From Globodera rostochiensis (lineage: Eukaryota; Nematoda; Chromadorea; Rhabditida; Heteroderidae), in assembly GCA_018350325.1 (NCBI GenBank), contig JAEVLN010000013.1, forward strand, positions 2,170,001 to 2,234,000: a stretch of 64,000 nucleotides of DNA, written 5' to 3'. The notes under the pieces are model-generated. The model did not search any database. It was given only the letters and a program-made list of their open reading frames with translations, and was not told the DNA's origin. Position numbers and translations under genes: made by a program. Positions 1 through 15,696 of the stretch are shown one piece after another (within the stretch, counting starts at the first letter, position 1; every line of letters begins with the position of its first letter).

Positions 1-106
1 ATATGATTGGAATTTCTCAACTGGCTGATAATCATGCGCTTGAAGCAGAACATTGATAAGAGCGACATCAGGATACTTGCGTTCACTTTCAAATCTGTTC
101 AAAAAG
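1..106 (-). CDS. 3' part of an unidentified gene, internal or terminal exon cut by window edge
   Basis: On the minus strand a TTAG splice acceptor at 107-110 is followed by an open frame running off the left edge. It reads LNRFESERKYPDVALI, then a stretch ending EKFQSY. The composition (charged and aliphatic, no low complexity) looks like helical protein. I do not recognise the family. It lies downstream of vps-37 on the same strand, so it could belong to a following gene. It cannot be placed without the sequence beyond the edge. Confidence 0.4.
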
Positions 107-511
107 CTAACAATGAAACCAAAATAAAGTCGTTTTTTTCATTTAATTAGATCCAAGTACTCGAAAAATGATTAATTCAACCCCAAATAAGATTTAGATT
201 AGTTTTCTGCTTGCCTAGGTTCATACAGATCTTCTGGATACGGCGCATTAGCCGACTCGCGGAGAGTTGGATAATGCCTATTCGTTGCGACATTGCCACA
301 ACCGACTCGCAGTCGGCTGACAAAATTTTTATTCAAAATGTGAGCCATCCTTGAACGAATAAACCAATAAATAATTTTCAATAAAATACAAATAAAAAGT
401 GCTGTGATACATAACAAGCATTTATATTTTGTAGGTCTAATTGTTTATTTTGTCTAACATAAATCGACAAATAAGCAAAAAGTACATTTTTAGGTGTAGT
501 CATATTCTCCC
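107..511. other. spacer between two minus-strand genes
   Basis: AT-rich spacer. It holds a short imperfect inverted repeat (GCCGACTCGCGG near 250 and CCGACTCGCAGTCGGC near 302-317) and a 72-codon minus frame (199-417) with a hydrophobic start that I could not support as a gene. Confidence 0.4.
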
Positions 512-2235
512 TTAACTCAAGTAAGAATGCCGAAAATTCGTTGGACTCGCATAAGCTTGTCCAAGCACTGGATAAGCTGACGACCCGTGGCCTGTATATG
601 AGAGTGGAGCGGTCATCCCAGCAACAAAAGCCGGCAGATGTTGCTGTTGATAATTGGACTGCTGACGTAGCAATTCGGCGAGTTTTTCCGATTTCAGCCG
701 TCTAAAAAGGGTTGATTATAGAGCCAGGAATTTTGAAATGAACGGATTCGAAAATTGGTAAAATTCCGGAATATGGGTACCTCTCGCCAAATTGGTGAAT
801 TATATACCTTTCGACTCCGTCAGCAGGGCCGTTTGCTGGGGGGGGGCAAACGGGACAATAATTTTTGGGCCAATTTTACTTAACAAATTCCCTCTAAAAT
901 TTCAAAAAAAAATTTCCGCCCCGGACCTCTCAGATCCCAAAAAGCTTCAAAAAAATTGCCGTTGTTTTTTAAATTTTGGTTGCGATCTCTTAACAAATTG
1001 GGCCAAAAATTTTAAATTTTCTCGGCGGCGCCTATCGATACCGCCGACTCTCCACCAGAAAAACTTGTATTTTTAATTCGAAAATCGGCAAAATTTTTAC
1101 GCAATTTTTCAAAAAAAAATCTATCTCAGTGGGGACTCAGTGCTCACTAATAAAATGGGCAAAATCACTTATATAGGGCTTAAACATGCTGGAAACAAAT
1201 ATGAATTTTCAAACCAAAAATGCACCCCTAAAAAGAACTGTTAGAGGAAATTAATAAAGAATGATTTTTATGCATAAATTGGTAAGATTTGGTCAGTTTT
1301 AGCACTTTAGTCCATATTTTGACACTTTTTGGGTTTTTGGTCCGGGGTTTTAGTCCGTTATGTCTATATTTGACCTTTTTAGTCCATATAAAACTGCGCT
1401 CTAACTATGAGCAATAAATCACAATTCAAAAGTTATTTTTCACATATTTTTACGATCCTTTGCCTTCAAATGAACATTTCGTCAAAAAAGTAAAAACTTA
1501 TAATTCGATTCCGTCCTACCGGCCCGGGATAGTTCTTTAGCTCTATACAAATCTACGTAACATTTTTCCGTTCTCGCCGACTATGCCGATGTTTGAAAAA
1601 AAGGCCTTACCTTGTATGAAACATAACTCTTTTTTCCGTAAATTTCTTCACAAAGTCGTCTATTTCAACCGATCCTTTATAGAAATGGTCAGAAATAGTC
1701 TAAAAACAAAACCTTAATGTTATTTTTGAAATATTTGACAAATAGCCCTTACTTCACTTTCATCATCAGCACTTTGAGCAAGATTTTTGAGAGAACTGCA
1801 AACAGAATCCAGCGACCTCGTCTCCGCAACCTTGTTACCGATATCGTATTGACCAATAAGGTTTAAGTTACCGAATCCAATTTCGATTTCATGACATTCA
1901 CTTCTTCTTTCACTTCCGCAACATTTGCGTGAGTATCGCGCAAATGAGCAAGCGCTTTTTTCAATTGAGGTTCAATGGATAAGTTGTACTCAGCCAATGA
2001 TTTGCTTTGAGCTAATTTTAGCTCCTTATCATTTGGAAGGGAAGTCACCTTAAACGGCAAACTTTGTTTGGTTTGACTTCCAACTCACTTGTGGCATACT
2101 ATCAACCATCGCGTTCAATCTCGACTCGTCCTGCAACAGAACTTGCAATTGGTCCTCTGTGTAATTTCGAAGTTTTGACATTAAGGTAGAAGCGCAAATA
2201 TCCAGAACACTTTCATAATCACACGAATTCGCCAT
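512..2235 (-). CDS. vps-37: ESCRT-I subunit VPS37 (Mod_r domain), five exons
   Basis: Predicted exons on the minus strand are 2235-2089, 2048-1872, 1830-1753, 1699-1611 and 701-512, giving about 226 residues. All junctions are GT-AG and keep phase. Exon 1 starts MANSCDYESVL. Exon 2 carries the Mod_r hallmark KSLAEYNLSIEPQL. Exon 4 carries DHFYKGSVEIDDFVKKF and KRVMFHTR. The last exon opens RLKSEKLAELL, which is the expected continuation of the VPS37 core, and ends in a Gln/Pro/Gly/Ser-rich tail. In other animals VPS37 joins TSG101/VPS23 and VPS28 in the endosomal complex that sorts ubiquitinated cargo into multivesicular bodies. The 909-bp last intron is filled with repeats, including one hairpin repeat. 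An alternative short last exon (1542-1482, ending at a stop) also keeps phase, but its peptide fits the family less well. Confidence 0.88.
1013..1046 (-). repeat. hairpin-bearing dispersed repeat, copy 1
   Basis: Copy of the family with core GGCGGTGCC, GATA loop, GGCGCCGCC (here slightly mutated), flanked by the usual AATTTTC and by ATCTCTTAACAAATTGGG on the other side. It lies inside the last vps-37 intron. Confidence 0.75.
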
Positions 2236-2972
2236 TGTGCAAAGAAAACTGTTGGTAATAGTTCAGTTTGTACCCCCTGTCTTTGGAAAAAATAAAAATT
2301 TTTCTTTAAAGTCATGCAAAACGTGTTTCTAGGGGTTATTGGGGTCGGGGAAATCGATTTGAGCTCCACTTCGACCAATTTCGAAATCCGGACCCGAATT
2401 CGAACAATTTTTCGAAAATTCAAAAATAAACGAGAATTTCAAATTTAAACGGCTGATTTGTTGACACTTTTTCTCGACAGTAAAATTGGTCAGGATTTTT
2501 GTGTAAGTGTGGCGATCACATTAGTGATTTGAATTAGTGGGAAAATGTTTTGCGTTAAAATTTGTGTTTGAAAATTGTACTGACTGGCTCTATGAATGAT
2601 TTTTTTGAAAAGAAAATCAGATGGTTATAGATTTTAGGATCGAAAACCACGGTGTCCGCACGTTTTGACACTCCATCAAAAATGTTACTTGCCTCCTCAG
2701 CACTAGAGCCCGGCGGGAACGGGATTCCCGCGGGAAAAGTACGGGAATCCCGGTCCCGTCTTTTTTGCCCAGCGGGATTTTTTACGGGAACGGGAAAAAG
2801 ACGGGATCCCCGTTCGGGATTCCCGTCCCGTTCTTTTTGAAAACCCCGTTCCCGTTCCCGGAAATTTTATTTCAGTCTTTTTCCCGTTCCCGTTTATTTT
2901 TCTTGGCGAAATGTTTTCATAAATTTAACAATTTTGGACCAATTTTCATCACAAAAATGCTTAAATTTCAAA

Positions 2973-3005
2973 TTTTTTTAACGGCGGCGCCTATCGGCAC
3001 CGCCG
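2973..3005 (-). repeat. hairpin-bearing dispersed repeat, copy 2
   Basis: Intact stem GGCGGCGCC / GGCACCGCC with a TATC loop as read on the plus strand, inside the 2704-3543 element. Confidence 0.8.
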
Positions 3006-3032
3006 AACCCACCCAAAATGTAGTAAAGAATA

Positions 3033-3105
3033 GGTGAAATGTTAGCCCCGGGTGGGACTCGAACCCACGTCCTCCACCCAATCCGTGGGCAGCTCTTCCA
3101 CTACC
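3033..3105 (-). repeat. truncated tRNA-like dispersed repeat
   Basis: Minus-strand tRNA-like sequence with an intact B box (GTTCGAGTCCCAC) and the 3' acceptor half, matching the copies at 49.8 and 58.8 kb. It stops abruptly after CTCTTCCAC, so the 5' acceptor strand is missing. Not a functional tRNA. Confidence 0.75.
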
Positions 3106-3150
3106 GTATTTTTAAGTAGCAAATCTATTATCAAATTGAGCAAAAATGCA

Positions 3151-3184
3151 AAATTTTTTCGGCGGCGCCTATCGGCACCGCCGA

Positions 3185-3216
<32 letters not shown>

Positions 3217-3331
3217 ACCTCGGGAAATGAAATTCTCAAAAAATTTGAATTTGGAAAAAATTCGAAAATTTTGAGCAATTTTCTTAACAAAAATGTTATA
3301 ATTTTCCGACGGCGCCTATCGGCGTTGTCGG
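3151..3331 (-). repeat. two hairpin-bearing repeats separated by a 29-C run
   Basis: One intact copy at 3151-3183 runs straight into a C29 tract. A diverged copy (GGCGCCTATCGGCGTTGTC) lies at 3301-3331. Confidence 0.75.
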
Positions 3332-3599
3332 ACCCTCCAATTGTATATCAGAAATTTATCGCAAAGTGCCCGCCAAAAAAAAAAATTTCGAAAAATTCTT
3401 AGTTTAAAAATTTTCAAAATTTTCCCGTTCCCGCGGGATTCCCGTGGATTTCTACGGGAACGGGAAAAAAACACGGGATTCCCGTCCCGTACTTTTTGAA
3501 AACCCCGTTCCCGTTCCCGGAAATTTTTTTTTACCGGGCCCTACTCAGCACAAATGCTACTTTTTGCCTCCTCAGCAAAATGACACATTTTGCCAACCC

Positions 3600-3800
3600 A
3601 TCGAAAATCTCGGACACGAATTCGAAGGTTTTTCGATTCTAAAATTTTTTCGGAATCTTTTTGACCTCAAAATCATTCAAAAAACGTAACATTACCAAAA
3701 CGTAACGGAGGCAAAACGTAAGGTGGCAAAATGTAACATTTTTGCTGGGGTGGCAAAATGTAAGGTGGCAAACGCAGTGTAACTGAAAACCACACTGGTA
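3600..3800 (+). repeat. dispersed repeat with GGTGGCAAAACGTAA words
   Basis: Four or more copies of GGCAAAACGTAA or GGCAAAATGTAA lie in 3688-3775, preceded by CGAATTCGAAGGTTTTTCG. The same block recurs inverted at 36347-36480 and in part at 48890-48920, so it is a mobile or dispersed repeat. Confidence 0.6.
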
Positions 3801-4082
3801 TTTTTAGGTCCGGATAGGATCGTTTAAAGTTTAAATGATTCTTATAAACTCGTACATACATACTTTTTAATATAAAAATTACTAATAAGGGAAACAAAGA
3901 GTGAATCTTGGACTTCTAATACTAACAGCCTGTTTCCGCGTTTGGATGAATTTTCAACAACCTGATCATAGATGGGATGCTTTTAGATCCCATGCTCGTT
4001 CAAAACGGACGTTACAAAAATCTGACTCATATTACATTCGCTGGCTTCAATGGTTGAAGGTAAGTTAAATGAGTGCCAAAAT

Positions 4083-4543
4083 GGCAATGGTATGGGATTG
4101 CGGTCCGGACAAAAAATTTTTAAATGCATGTTTTCTAGGGTAAAAATAAGCGTAGAACACGAATCCGAACTCGGATTTTGCGAATGCCGAACCCCTAACC
4201 CGAATTCGAATATTTTTAGAAAGTTCAAAATGCAACTTTTTTTTTGGGTTGACAAATTTTTTATATTACACATTTCGACCCCGTTAAGGATTGAAGTGTT
4301 TTGTTTTCTCATTATTACAAACATTTTCGTGCATTTTTTGAGATTTTAACCTGTTTGGGTTCATGCATAAATTATTTTTCACGTGACTGAAATTTCGAAA
4401 ATTGTTCGAATTCGGGTTCGGGGTTCGACATTCGCAAAATCCGAGATCGGATTCGTGTTCTAAGGATATTTTTACCCCAGAAAACATGCATTTGAAATTG
4501 TTAAGATTTTTTTTCGTCAGGACCGCAATTCCATACCATTGCC
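4083..4543. mobile_element. fold-back element with about 150-bp inverted arms
   Basis: The left arm begins GGCAATGGTATGGGATTG and the right arm ends as its inverse (CAATTCCATACCATTGCC). The arms match through AATGCATGTTTTCT, CGAATCCGA and CGAATTCG words for roughly 150 bp, leaving a spacer of about 150 bp. I found no clean target duplication. The arms share the CGAATTCGGGTTCGGGG word family seen at 36.4, 42.2, 48.2 and 61.0 kb. Confidence 0.65.
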
Positions 4544-4909
4544 CAAAAAATTATAGAGTTAGAGGTTCTTGAGGTTAAATCTGGAATTATAAAAATTAAA
4601 CATATTTTTCGTAAAGCCGGTTTACTGGTGAGTAAAAGTGGGAAATACTGTAGCCCCCCCCCCCCCCCCTCTCATAAACCACTTTAAATTTTCATTTTTT
4701 TCGACAAATTCGTAATCGTAACATATTTTCAGACGATTTTAGAAAAGAATATATGTCTACCAAGGCCGTATTTAGAAAAAATTTTCGGGGGGGGGGGGGG
4801 AAAGTCGATTCTTAGGGGGTGTACTTTTTCATTTTTATTGCATTTTTGTTAAGCAATTTTTCTCGATTTTTGGGTGTGCATTTTCCGTTTACTCCATTTT
4901 TTAGGCGGC

Positions 4910-5062
4910 TCGGCGGTGCCGATAGTGCAAATCTTTAACATATATTCGCAAAAAAAAATTGCTTTTTTGAAAATTTCCACGCGCTCAGGTGAGATGCAAA
5001 TTTTTTTGCGAATTTTTACGGAGGGGCTTGGCGGTGCCGATAGGCGCCGCCGAGAAAATTTT
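4910..5062 (+). repeat. two hairpin-bearing repeats (one partial)
   Basis: A partial copy (GGCTCGGCGGTGCCGATAG) lies at 4910-4925 and an intact copy at 5030-5062, followed by GAGAAAATTTTT as usual for the family. Confidence 0.75.
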
Positions 5063-5210
5063 TTTGATGACAATTTGTTAAGAAAATTGGCCAAAAAATT
5101 CTAAAAGTGCAAAACAAAAGGGTCCCCCCTCTTGTTTTTTTTTCTTCAAATTTCATTTCGGGGGGGGGGGGATTCCCCCCCCCCTGGCTACGCCACTGGT
5201 TAAGCCGATT

Positions 5211-5350
5211 CTTACCTTTGCATTCTCACACATCTTAGTGAATTTTTTAAGTTCGCAATTTTTGTGATTGCACACTGCACATGTTTGTTCGCAACCTTTG
5301 CATCGAAATCGATTGTCATTATTCTTGCAACAAATATTGGAGCAAACCAT
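5211..5350 (-). CDS. possible exon for a small cysteine-rich peptide
   Basis: The minus-strand frame begins MVCSNICCKNNDNRFRCKG and continues with CEQTCAVCNHKNCELKKF. It has about ten cysteines in 45 residues and ends at a plausible GTAAGA donor at 5210. An AG immediately before the ATG means it may equally be an internal exon. I found no partner exons and recognise no family. The downstream side is repeat, so this may be an orphan or decayed exon. Confidence 0.25.
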
Positions 5351-5587
5351 CTGATCGAAGGGGTTAAATTGTACGAATATTGTGTATCACCTGGTCAGTC
5401 TTGATTTATATTAACATACTCCAGGGCGGTAGTTATGGAGGATGTGGGATTTCACCTAACACGAGATAATTACGGAAATTTCCCTAACGAAACAATAACT
5501 TTTTTTAGAAAAGGCAGCATGTTGGCGTTACTGACTTATTAAATCTTTTATGGGTACATCTGTATAGAATTATTTAATTACCTTTAG

Positions 5588-11456
<5,869 letters not shown>

Positions 11457-11565
11457 AACATAACCGGCTCAACGTTTCCCGTCGACATCCCAGACAAAAA
11501 ACTCAATTTTACGTATAATTAAGAAATTTTATTATAGGTACGTAAGCTTACATTAATGTGAATTT

Positions 11566-11571
11566 AATAAA
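11566..11571 (+). terminator. poly(A) signal AATAAA of chitin synthase
   Basis: AATAAA 110 bp after the chitin synthase stop and 193 bp before the stop of the convergent gene. Confidence 0.5.
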
Positions 11572-11763
11572 CAGAAGTAAATTTTAAATGACAAGAAATG
11601 TTCTCGATTATATTTAAATTTGAAAAAATATTGAGGGTGAATGAATCCTACCAAATGGCTAAGGCGGGTTTATCTTTTCAGAATGGCAGAAAATGCTTTT
11701 AATGGGGGGGGGTCTTTAATTTACTTGGGGGAGGGTAAAGGGCCGGCGCATCATCTATCGTGT

Positions 11764-13298
11764 TCAGCCGTGAGGTCTTTCCGCTGCGGAGAGATTCCTA
11801 TGCGTTTTGCGATATTCCCTCACGTAGTAGTCCAACGTGGCGGCCAGCCCCTGATCGAACGGGACAGTGCATTCCCAGCCCAATTCCTCACGAATCTTTG
11901 TGAAATTCTAAAAAAGTTGGGCGGTGGCGATTTCAACCATGTTCAGGCAAGTTACGATGTAGTATCGCCGGTCGTGGTAAGGTCGATCAGCGACCGGTTG
12001 GAAAGAAAGTTTGGACGCTCCCCTGTATTTGGAGAAAACAATTGACACGGTTATGGACTTGTCCCCTTGCCTGTCCATGAGCTTTTGCACTTTCTCGTGG
12101 AGCATCTCCGTCTGAAATGGGAGCGAAACATGTAATGAATGGCTTATTGTTCGGGATTTTGGCTGATGGGACGTTCGGTTCGGCCTCGCCCGCCTCACCA
12201 GGTGCAGGTTGCACTTCTCAAACTCGGTCCCGATGTTGTACGTCTGTCCAATGCGTCCCCTCTCCGCAATGCGTCGTATCGCTTCCGCACAATCATCCAC
12301 ATACATCCAACTTCTGGAGTGCATTCCGTCACCCATTAGCGGATAGGGTTTCCCTTCCAGCGCAAGTCGGGTGAATTTTGGGATCAGTTTTGAGTAGGCT
12401 TGTCGTGGCCCGTAAACATTATTCTAAAGGTCGAAGTTGCAGTTCGTTCGGAAGGCGAGGCATTCTCACCATTCGGACCATCACATAGGGCAGTTTGTAG
12501 GAATGCTAAAAGGGGGTCGTGACGTGTTCGTCCACAAACGCGTCATGTCTCACATGGTAACTTCTGACGATCACCTCACAAGCAGCTTTGCTTGCTGCGT
12601 ACGGATTGGTGGGATTCAGCGGGGAATCCTCACATTTCGGCGTCGCGTCATCCATTGAGTCGCCGTACACTTCGTCTGAAAGCATCCAACTCCGAGTGAC
12701 TAAACTTTATTTGCACTTTACATACCCGTACTGATATGAACCAAACGCCGCACCTGACCATAAAAATTGATCGCCTCAAGCAGTCTAAATGGGTTGGAGA
12801 CCTTTACTTATTAAATGATTTCATTCTTACGTTGTTGTAGCAATCACATTTTCCTGAATTGTGCCTATACGATCAGTGTAAGATTCGTCCACATGTGTGA
12901 TGGCGGCAAAGTGGATGACCGTGTCGATCCGGTGCTCATTGAGCACTGTTTTTACCAAATTCTCGTCCAACAACGAACCATGGACAAAAACATATCGATG
13001 AGATGAGCGAATGTCATCAACGATGTGCTCAGGCGAAGCACCAAAGGCAAGTTTGTCCAAATTGACGAAGCTACGCCGGACCAAAATGGGAGGCTGGCAT
13101 AAACAAAAAAGGTTAAAACCTGGCGTCGGGCCATTTCCCGAAAATGTAGTTAATGAAGTTTGAGCCGATGAAGCCGCATCCTCCGGTCACTAGCACCTTT
13201 TTGGGCAGCAAAACAGTCGAGGGGCCTCGAACAACACTTTTCCGTAAGGGCTGATTGTTGTCAGCATTCTCCACCGGTAAATTTTTCCTGTCGTCCAT
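11764..13298 (-). CDS. rml-2: dTDP-glucose 4,6-dehydratase-like protein (short-chain dehydrogenase/reductase)
   Basis: NAD-dependent nucleotide-sugar dehydratase of the extended SDR family; C. elegans RML-2 acts in the dTDP-rhamnose pathway. The minus-strand start is MDDRKNLPVEN. Exon 1 carries the Rossmann motif VTGGCGFIGSN. Next come FVNLDKLAFGASPE and HFAAITHVDESYTDR, then HISTG joined to DEVYGDSMDDATPK. The catalytic YxxxK is NPYAASKAACE. Then SYKLPYVMVRM, NNVYGPRQAYSKLIPKF, GDGMHSRSWMYVDDCAEAI and GQTYNIGTEFEK. The C-terminus is VADRPYHDRRYYI followed by NFTKIREELGWECTVPF and a TGA at 11766-11764. About eight exons with introns of roughly 40-90 bp. The first intron is best read as 49 bp with acceptor GCGTAG; the nearer acceptor would leave only 26 bp. 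A phylogenetic check is needed to separate RML-2 from the broader vertebrate TGDS group. Confidence 0.9.
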
Positions 13299-14280
13299 TA
13301 CTTAGACGGATGCGGAACCAGCAGTCTGGAGGTTGGCGGCAGTGTTGAATTGCTGGTGGAAAGCTTAGGTTCGACTTAATCCCGTTTTTGTCGAAGGGAA
13401 AGTGAAAGTGCTGAGGAGGACTCGCAAATTTTTATGGCGTAGCTCCCTCCGATGAGCCGTTGTCGACAATGTGTCGTTCGGAATTGGCGTCGTGGACGGG
13501 TGGGAGGGGATGAGCGACGCTCTGTCAGCCCCCTTCCAACAGCAACAATTCTGGTTTCTCAAGCATTCCCACTTTGGATGAACCTTCCCACTCTTCAGAA
13601 GTTATGACGAGGTGAGGATGAGATGGGCAGCGGGAAGAACGAGTTCATGGTCAGCGAGTGGATCAACTCAACGAGATGATCTGTATTTATATCAAAAATG
13701 CGGATGATCCAAAGAAAGAAGGCGATCCTTTTGTGCCTAATTAAATCATTCCCATGTTTCGCTTTTTTGAAGAAGAGAAAAACGAATGGCAGAGGAGAAC
13801 AAATCAAAGAAATGTAAGAAGCCGGATATAGTGAAATGGGTGGGGTTTGGTGATGAATGGAAATTTGTTTTGGGAATGTTCTGTGAGATACGCAAGGCTT
13901 GGAATCATTGATTGAACGAGTTGGATGGGTTGGGTTGTGTTGGTTTGGGGTGTGGTAAGTACAAATCCATTCAACAGGGGGGGGGGCAACGGGAGAGCAG
14001 CGATCGCGTCGCATCAATTCGTTTCAGCGGGACGCTTCCTGCTGTTGTGTCTGACCCGTTTTCATCTCGTGATAACCACAACTTAAAATGATGATAATTG
14101 GATGTGAAGTTATGGGGGTTTTCGCCTTTGTATGCAAACGAACAAAATATTAAATCCATTAAACGCGAAAAAAAAACCTTTATTGTTGATCCACATTATT
14201 ACTATAGCCACCGGTTATCGTCTTGTCTTCAACACGTTTATTCACAAAATGATAATCGCCGAGGGGGGCATATGGGACAA
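13299..14280. other. intergenic, upstream of the dehydratase gene
   Basis: No supported gene. Mixed unique-looking DNA with G runs (13978-13987). It presumably holds the promoter of the dehydratase gene; I see no distinct motif. Confidence 0.4.
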
Positions 14281-14284
14281 AGAG

Positions 14285-14625
14285 CAGTGTCAAATGGGCG
14301 AAAGTCCCAGTGTCGAATGGTCGAAAGTCCCAGTGTCGAATGGTCGAGTGTCTAATGGGCGAAAGTCCCAGTGTCGAATGGTCGAAAGTCCCAGTGTCGA
14401 ATGGTCGAGTGTCTAATGGGCGAAAGTCCCAGTGTCGAATGGTCGAAAGTCCCAGTGTCGAATGGTCGAGTGTCTAATGGGCGAAAGTCCCAGTGTCGAA
14501 TGGTCGAAAGTCCCAGTGTCGAATGGTCGAAAGTCCCAGTGTCGAATGGTCGAAAGTCCCAGTGTCGAATGGTCGAAAGTCCCAGTGTCGAATGGTCGAA
14601 AGTCCCAGTGTCGAACCCATGAGGA
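14285..14625 (+). repeat. 23-bp minisatellite with a 61-bp higher-order unit
   Basis: Tandem units AAGTCCCAGTGTCGAATGGT plus CGA (23 bp). The variant GTGTCTAATGGGCGA marks the start of a 61-bp higher-order unit at 14348, 14409 and 14470. The period is not a multiple of three at the higher order, so the long frames crossing it are repeat artefacts. The right edge ends with TCCGAATGTCGAATAA, the word that builds the arrays at 57.4 kb. Confidence 0.9.
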
Positions 14626-14654
14626 CAGGAAATGTCCGAATGTCGAATAAAAAA

Positions 14655-14770
14655 ATGCTGGCAAAACACCGCACACTCGACTACGGCGGCCAGTAGGTGG
14701 GGGCGTTACGGGTTCCGGAAAAAGTCCGCGCGTGACTCGGCTGGCCGTCTCGAACGCGCCCGTTTCCGCG
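14655..14770 (+). repeat. dispersed repeat containing CTCGACTACGGCGGCCAG, copy 1
   Basis: The block CCGCACACTCGACTACGG then CGGCCAGTAGGTGGGG, AGTCCGCGCG recurs at 36515-36610 and 47897-48005, and its first 15 bases recur at 58510. Nature unknown. Confidence 0.6.
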
Positions 14771-15333
14771 GGTCCCAGCGCGGCAAGCTCGCTGCTGTTG
14801 GTGGGCCACTTCGCGGCCTTTCTCGATTTAGACAGAATTTGTCACTCGGACAGCAGTTTTTGTCGACACTTGGACCATTGAACACTGGGGGACTTTCGAC
14901 TTCGACACTCGTTTAATTTTTCACTCTTTGTTGATTCTTACTAGTGTTGTCACCCCGACCCCGTCCCCGACAGCATACACCCCTAAAGATGGTATCATTG
15001 AGTGACAAAATTCATTTTTTCCGAGGGCTTGGCTGTGGTCTTGCGTACGTTTTGACAAAAAATTTATTGAATTTTTACAAAAATTCGCGGTGGCTTGGTA
15101 GTATGTCTGCCCGGCGAGTAATCGACGGATTACTCTACTCCGAATACGACGGCTGGAAACGGGTCGGGGACATTTGGGCCCTGACGTTTGGCCCCGCCGT
15201 TTAGGGGGCCTAGCTTATTTTTTTAAATATTTCCTGCAATTTTATTTTGCTCACATCAGTGCGCATTGGTCAAAAATCGCACATTTACGCGCCGAGCTGA
15301 GCTGAGCTTAGTGGGAAGCGAGTGGCCCGCTAG

Positions 15334-15696
15334 GCAACCGGTCCAAAGGTCGAAAGTGTTGTAACTTTCTTCAACCTAAACCCTTAGGTCGAACATAATA
15401 CCAAATGAAAGCTTGCGATGAGTTAAAGTTATCATTAAGTTAAAGCTAAGTGATTGGACAATGCTACTAAAAAAGTTATGGCCAAAAAAGTGAAAAACTC
15501 CAAAAATGGCCATTTTTGGAGGTTTTCTGGACATAACTTTTTTCATAATTATCAGATCGCTTAGTTTTTGCTTATTAATTGCTTCTCCTCATCGAGAGCT
15601 TTCATTTGGTATAATGTTCGACCTAATGGGTTTAGGTTTTAGAAAGTTATAAAGCATTCGGCACTCAAACCCCTTTCGACCTTCGGACCGGTAATC
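15334..15696. mobile_element. large palindromic (fold-back) element
   Basis: The left arm runs from CCGGTCCAAAGGTCGAAAG through ATACCAAATGAAAGC. The right arm is its inverse, ending CTTTCGACCTTCGGACCGG. The two arms are nearly continuous, with a centre at CCAAAAATGGCCATTTTTGG (about 15505). The terminal words match the GGTCCGAAGGTCGAA ends at 59.8 kb. Confidence 0.7.

Larger units (their letters stand above)
2704..3543. mobile_element. hAT-like non-autonomous element, 8-bp target duplication CTCAGCAC
   Basis: Termini are TAGAGCCCGG at 2704 and CCGGGCCCTA ending at 3543, an inverted pair with one mismatch. The flanks are exact copies of CTCAGCAC (2696-2703 and 3544-3551). Both arms are made of GGGAACGGGA and TTCCCG words in opposite orientation. 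The interior has three hairpin repeats, a truncated tRNA-like repeat and a run of 29 C (3185-3213). There is no coding capacity. An 8-bp duplication with TAG termini is typical of the hAT superfamily; the assignment is inferred from those features only. Confidence 0.8.

Noticed and set aside
199..417. 72-codon minus frame with hydrophobic N-terminus
   Set aside because: The start codon is not supported by context, there is no family match, and the downstream half overlaps a small inverted repeat.
494..703. Plus-strand frame ending ...VAIRRVFPISAV, looking like a last exon
   Set aside because: It is the shadow of the last vps-37 exon on the other strand, where phase and the VPS37-like RLKSEKLAEL give a better explanation.
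1482..1542. Alternative last exon of vps-37 (AKELSRAGRTESNYK)
   Set aside because: Phase fits, but the peptide does not resemble the VPS37 C-terminus as well as exon 701-512.
14281..14625. CRISPR array
   Set aside because: Units are contiguous with no unique spacers, and the genome is eukaryotic.
14285..14676. Overlapping frames encoding GRKSQCRMVESPSVEW repeats, considered as a repeat protein
   Set aside because: Direct translation of the 23/61-bp minisatellite, with no splice sites or unique flanks.
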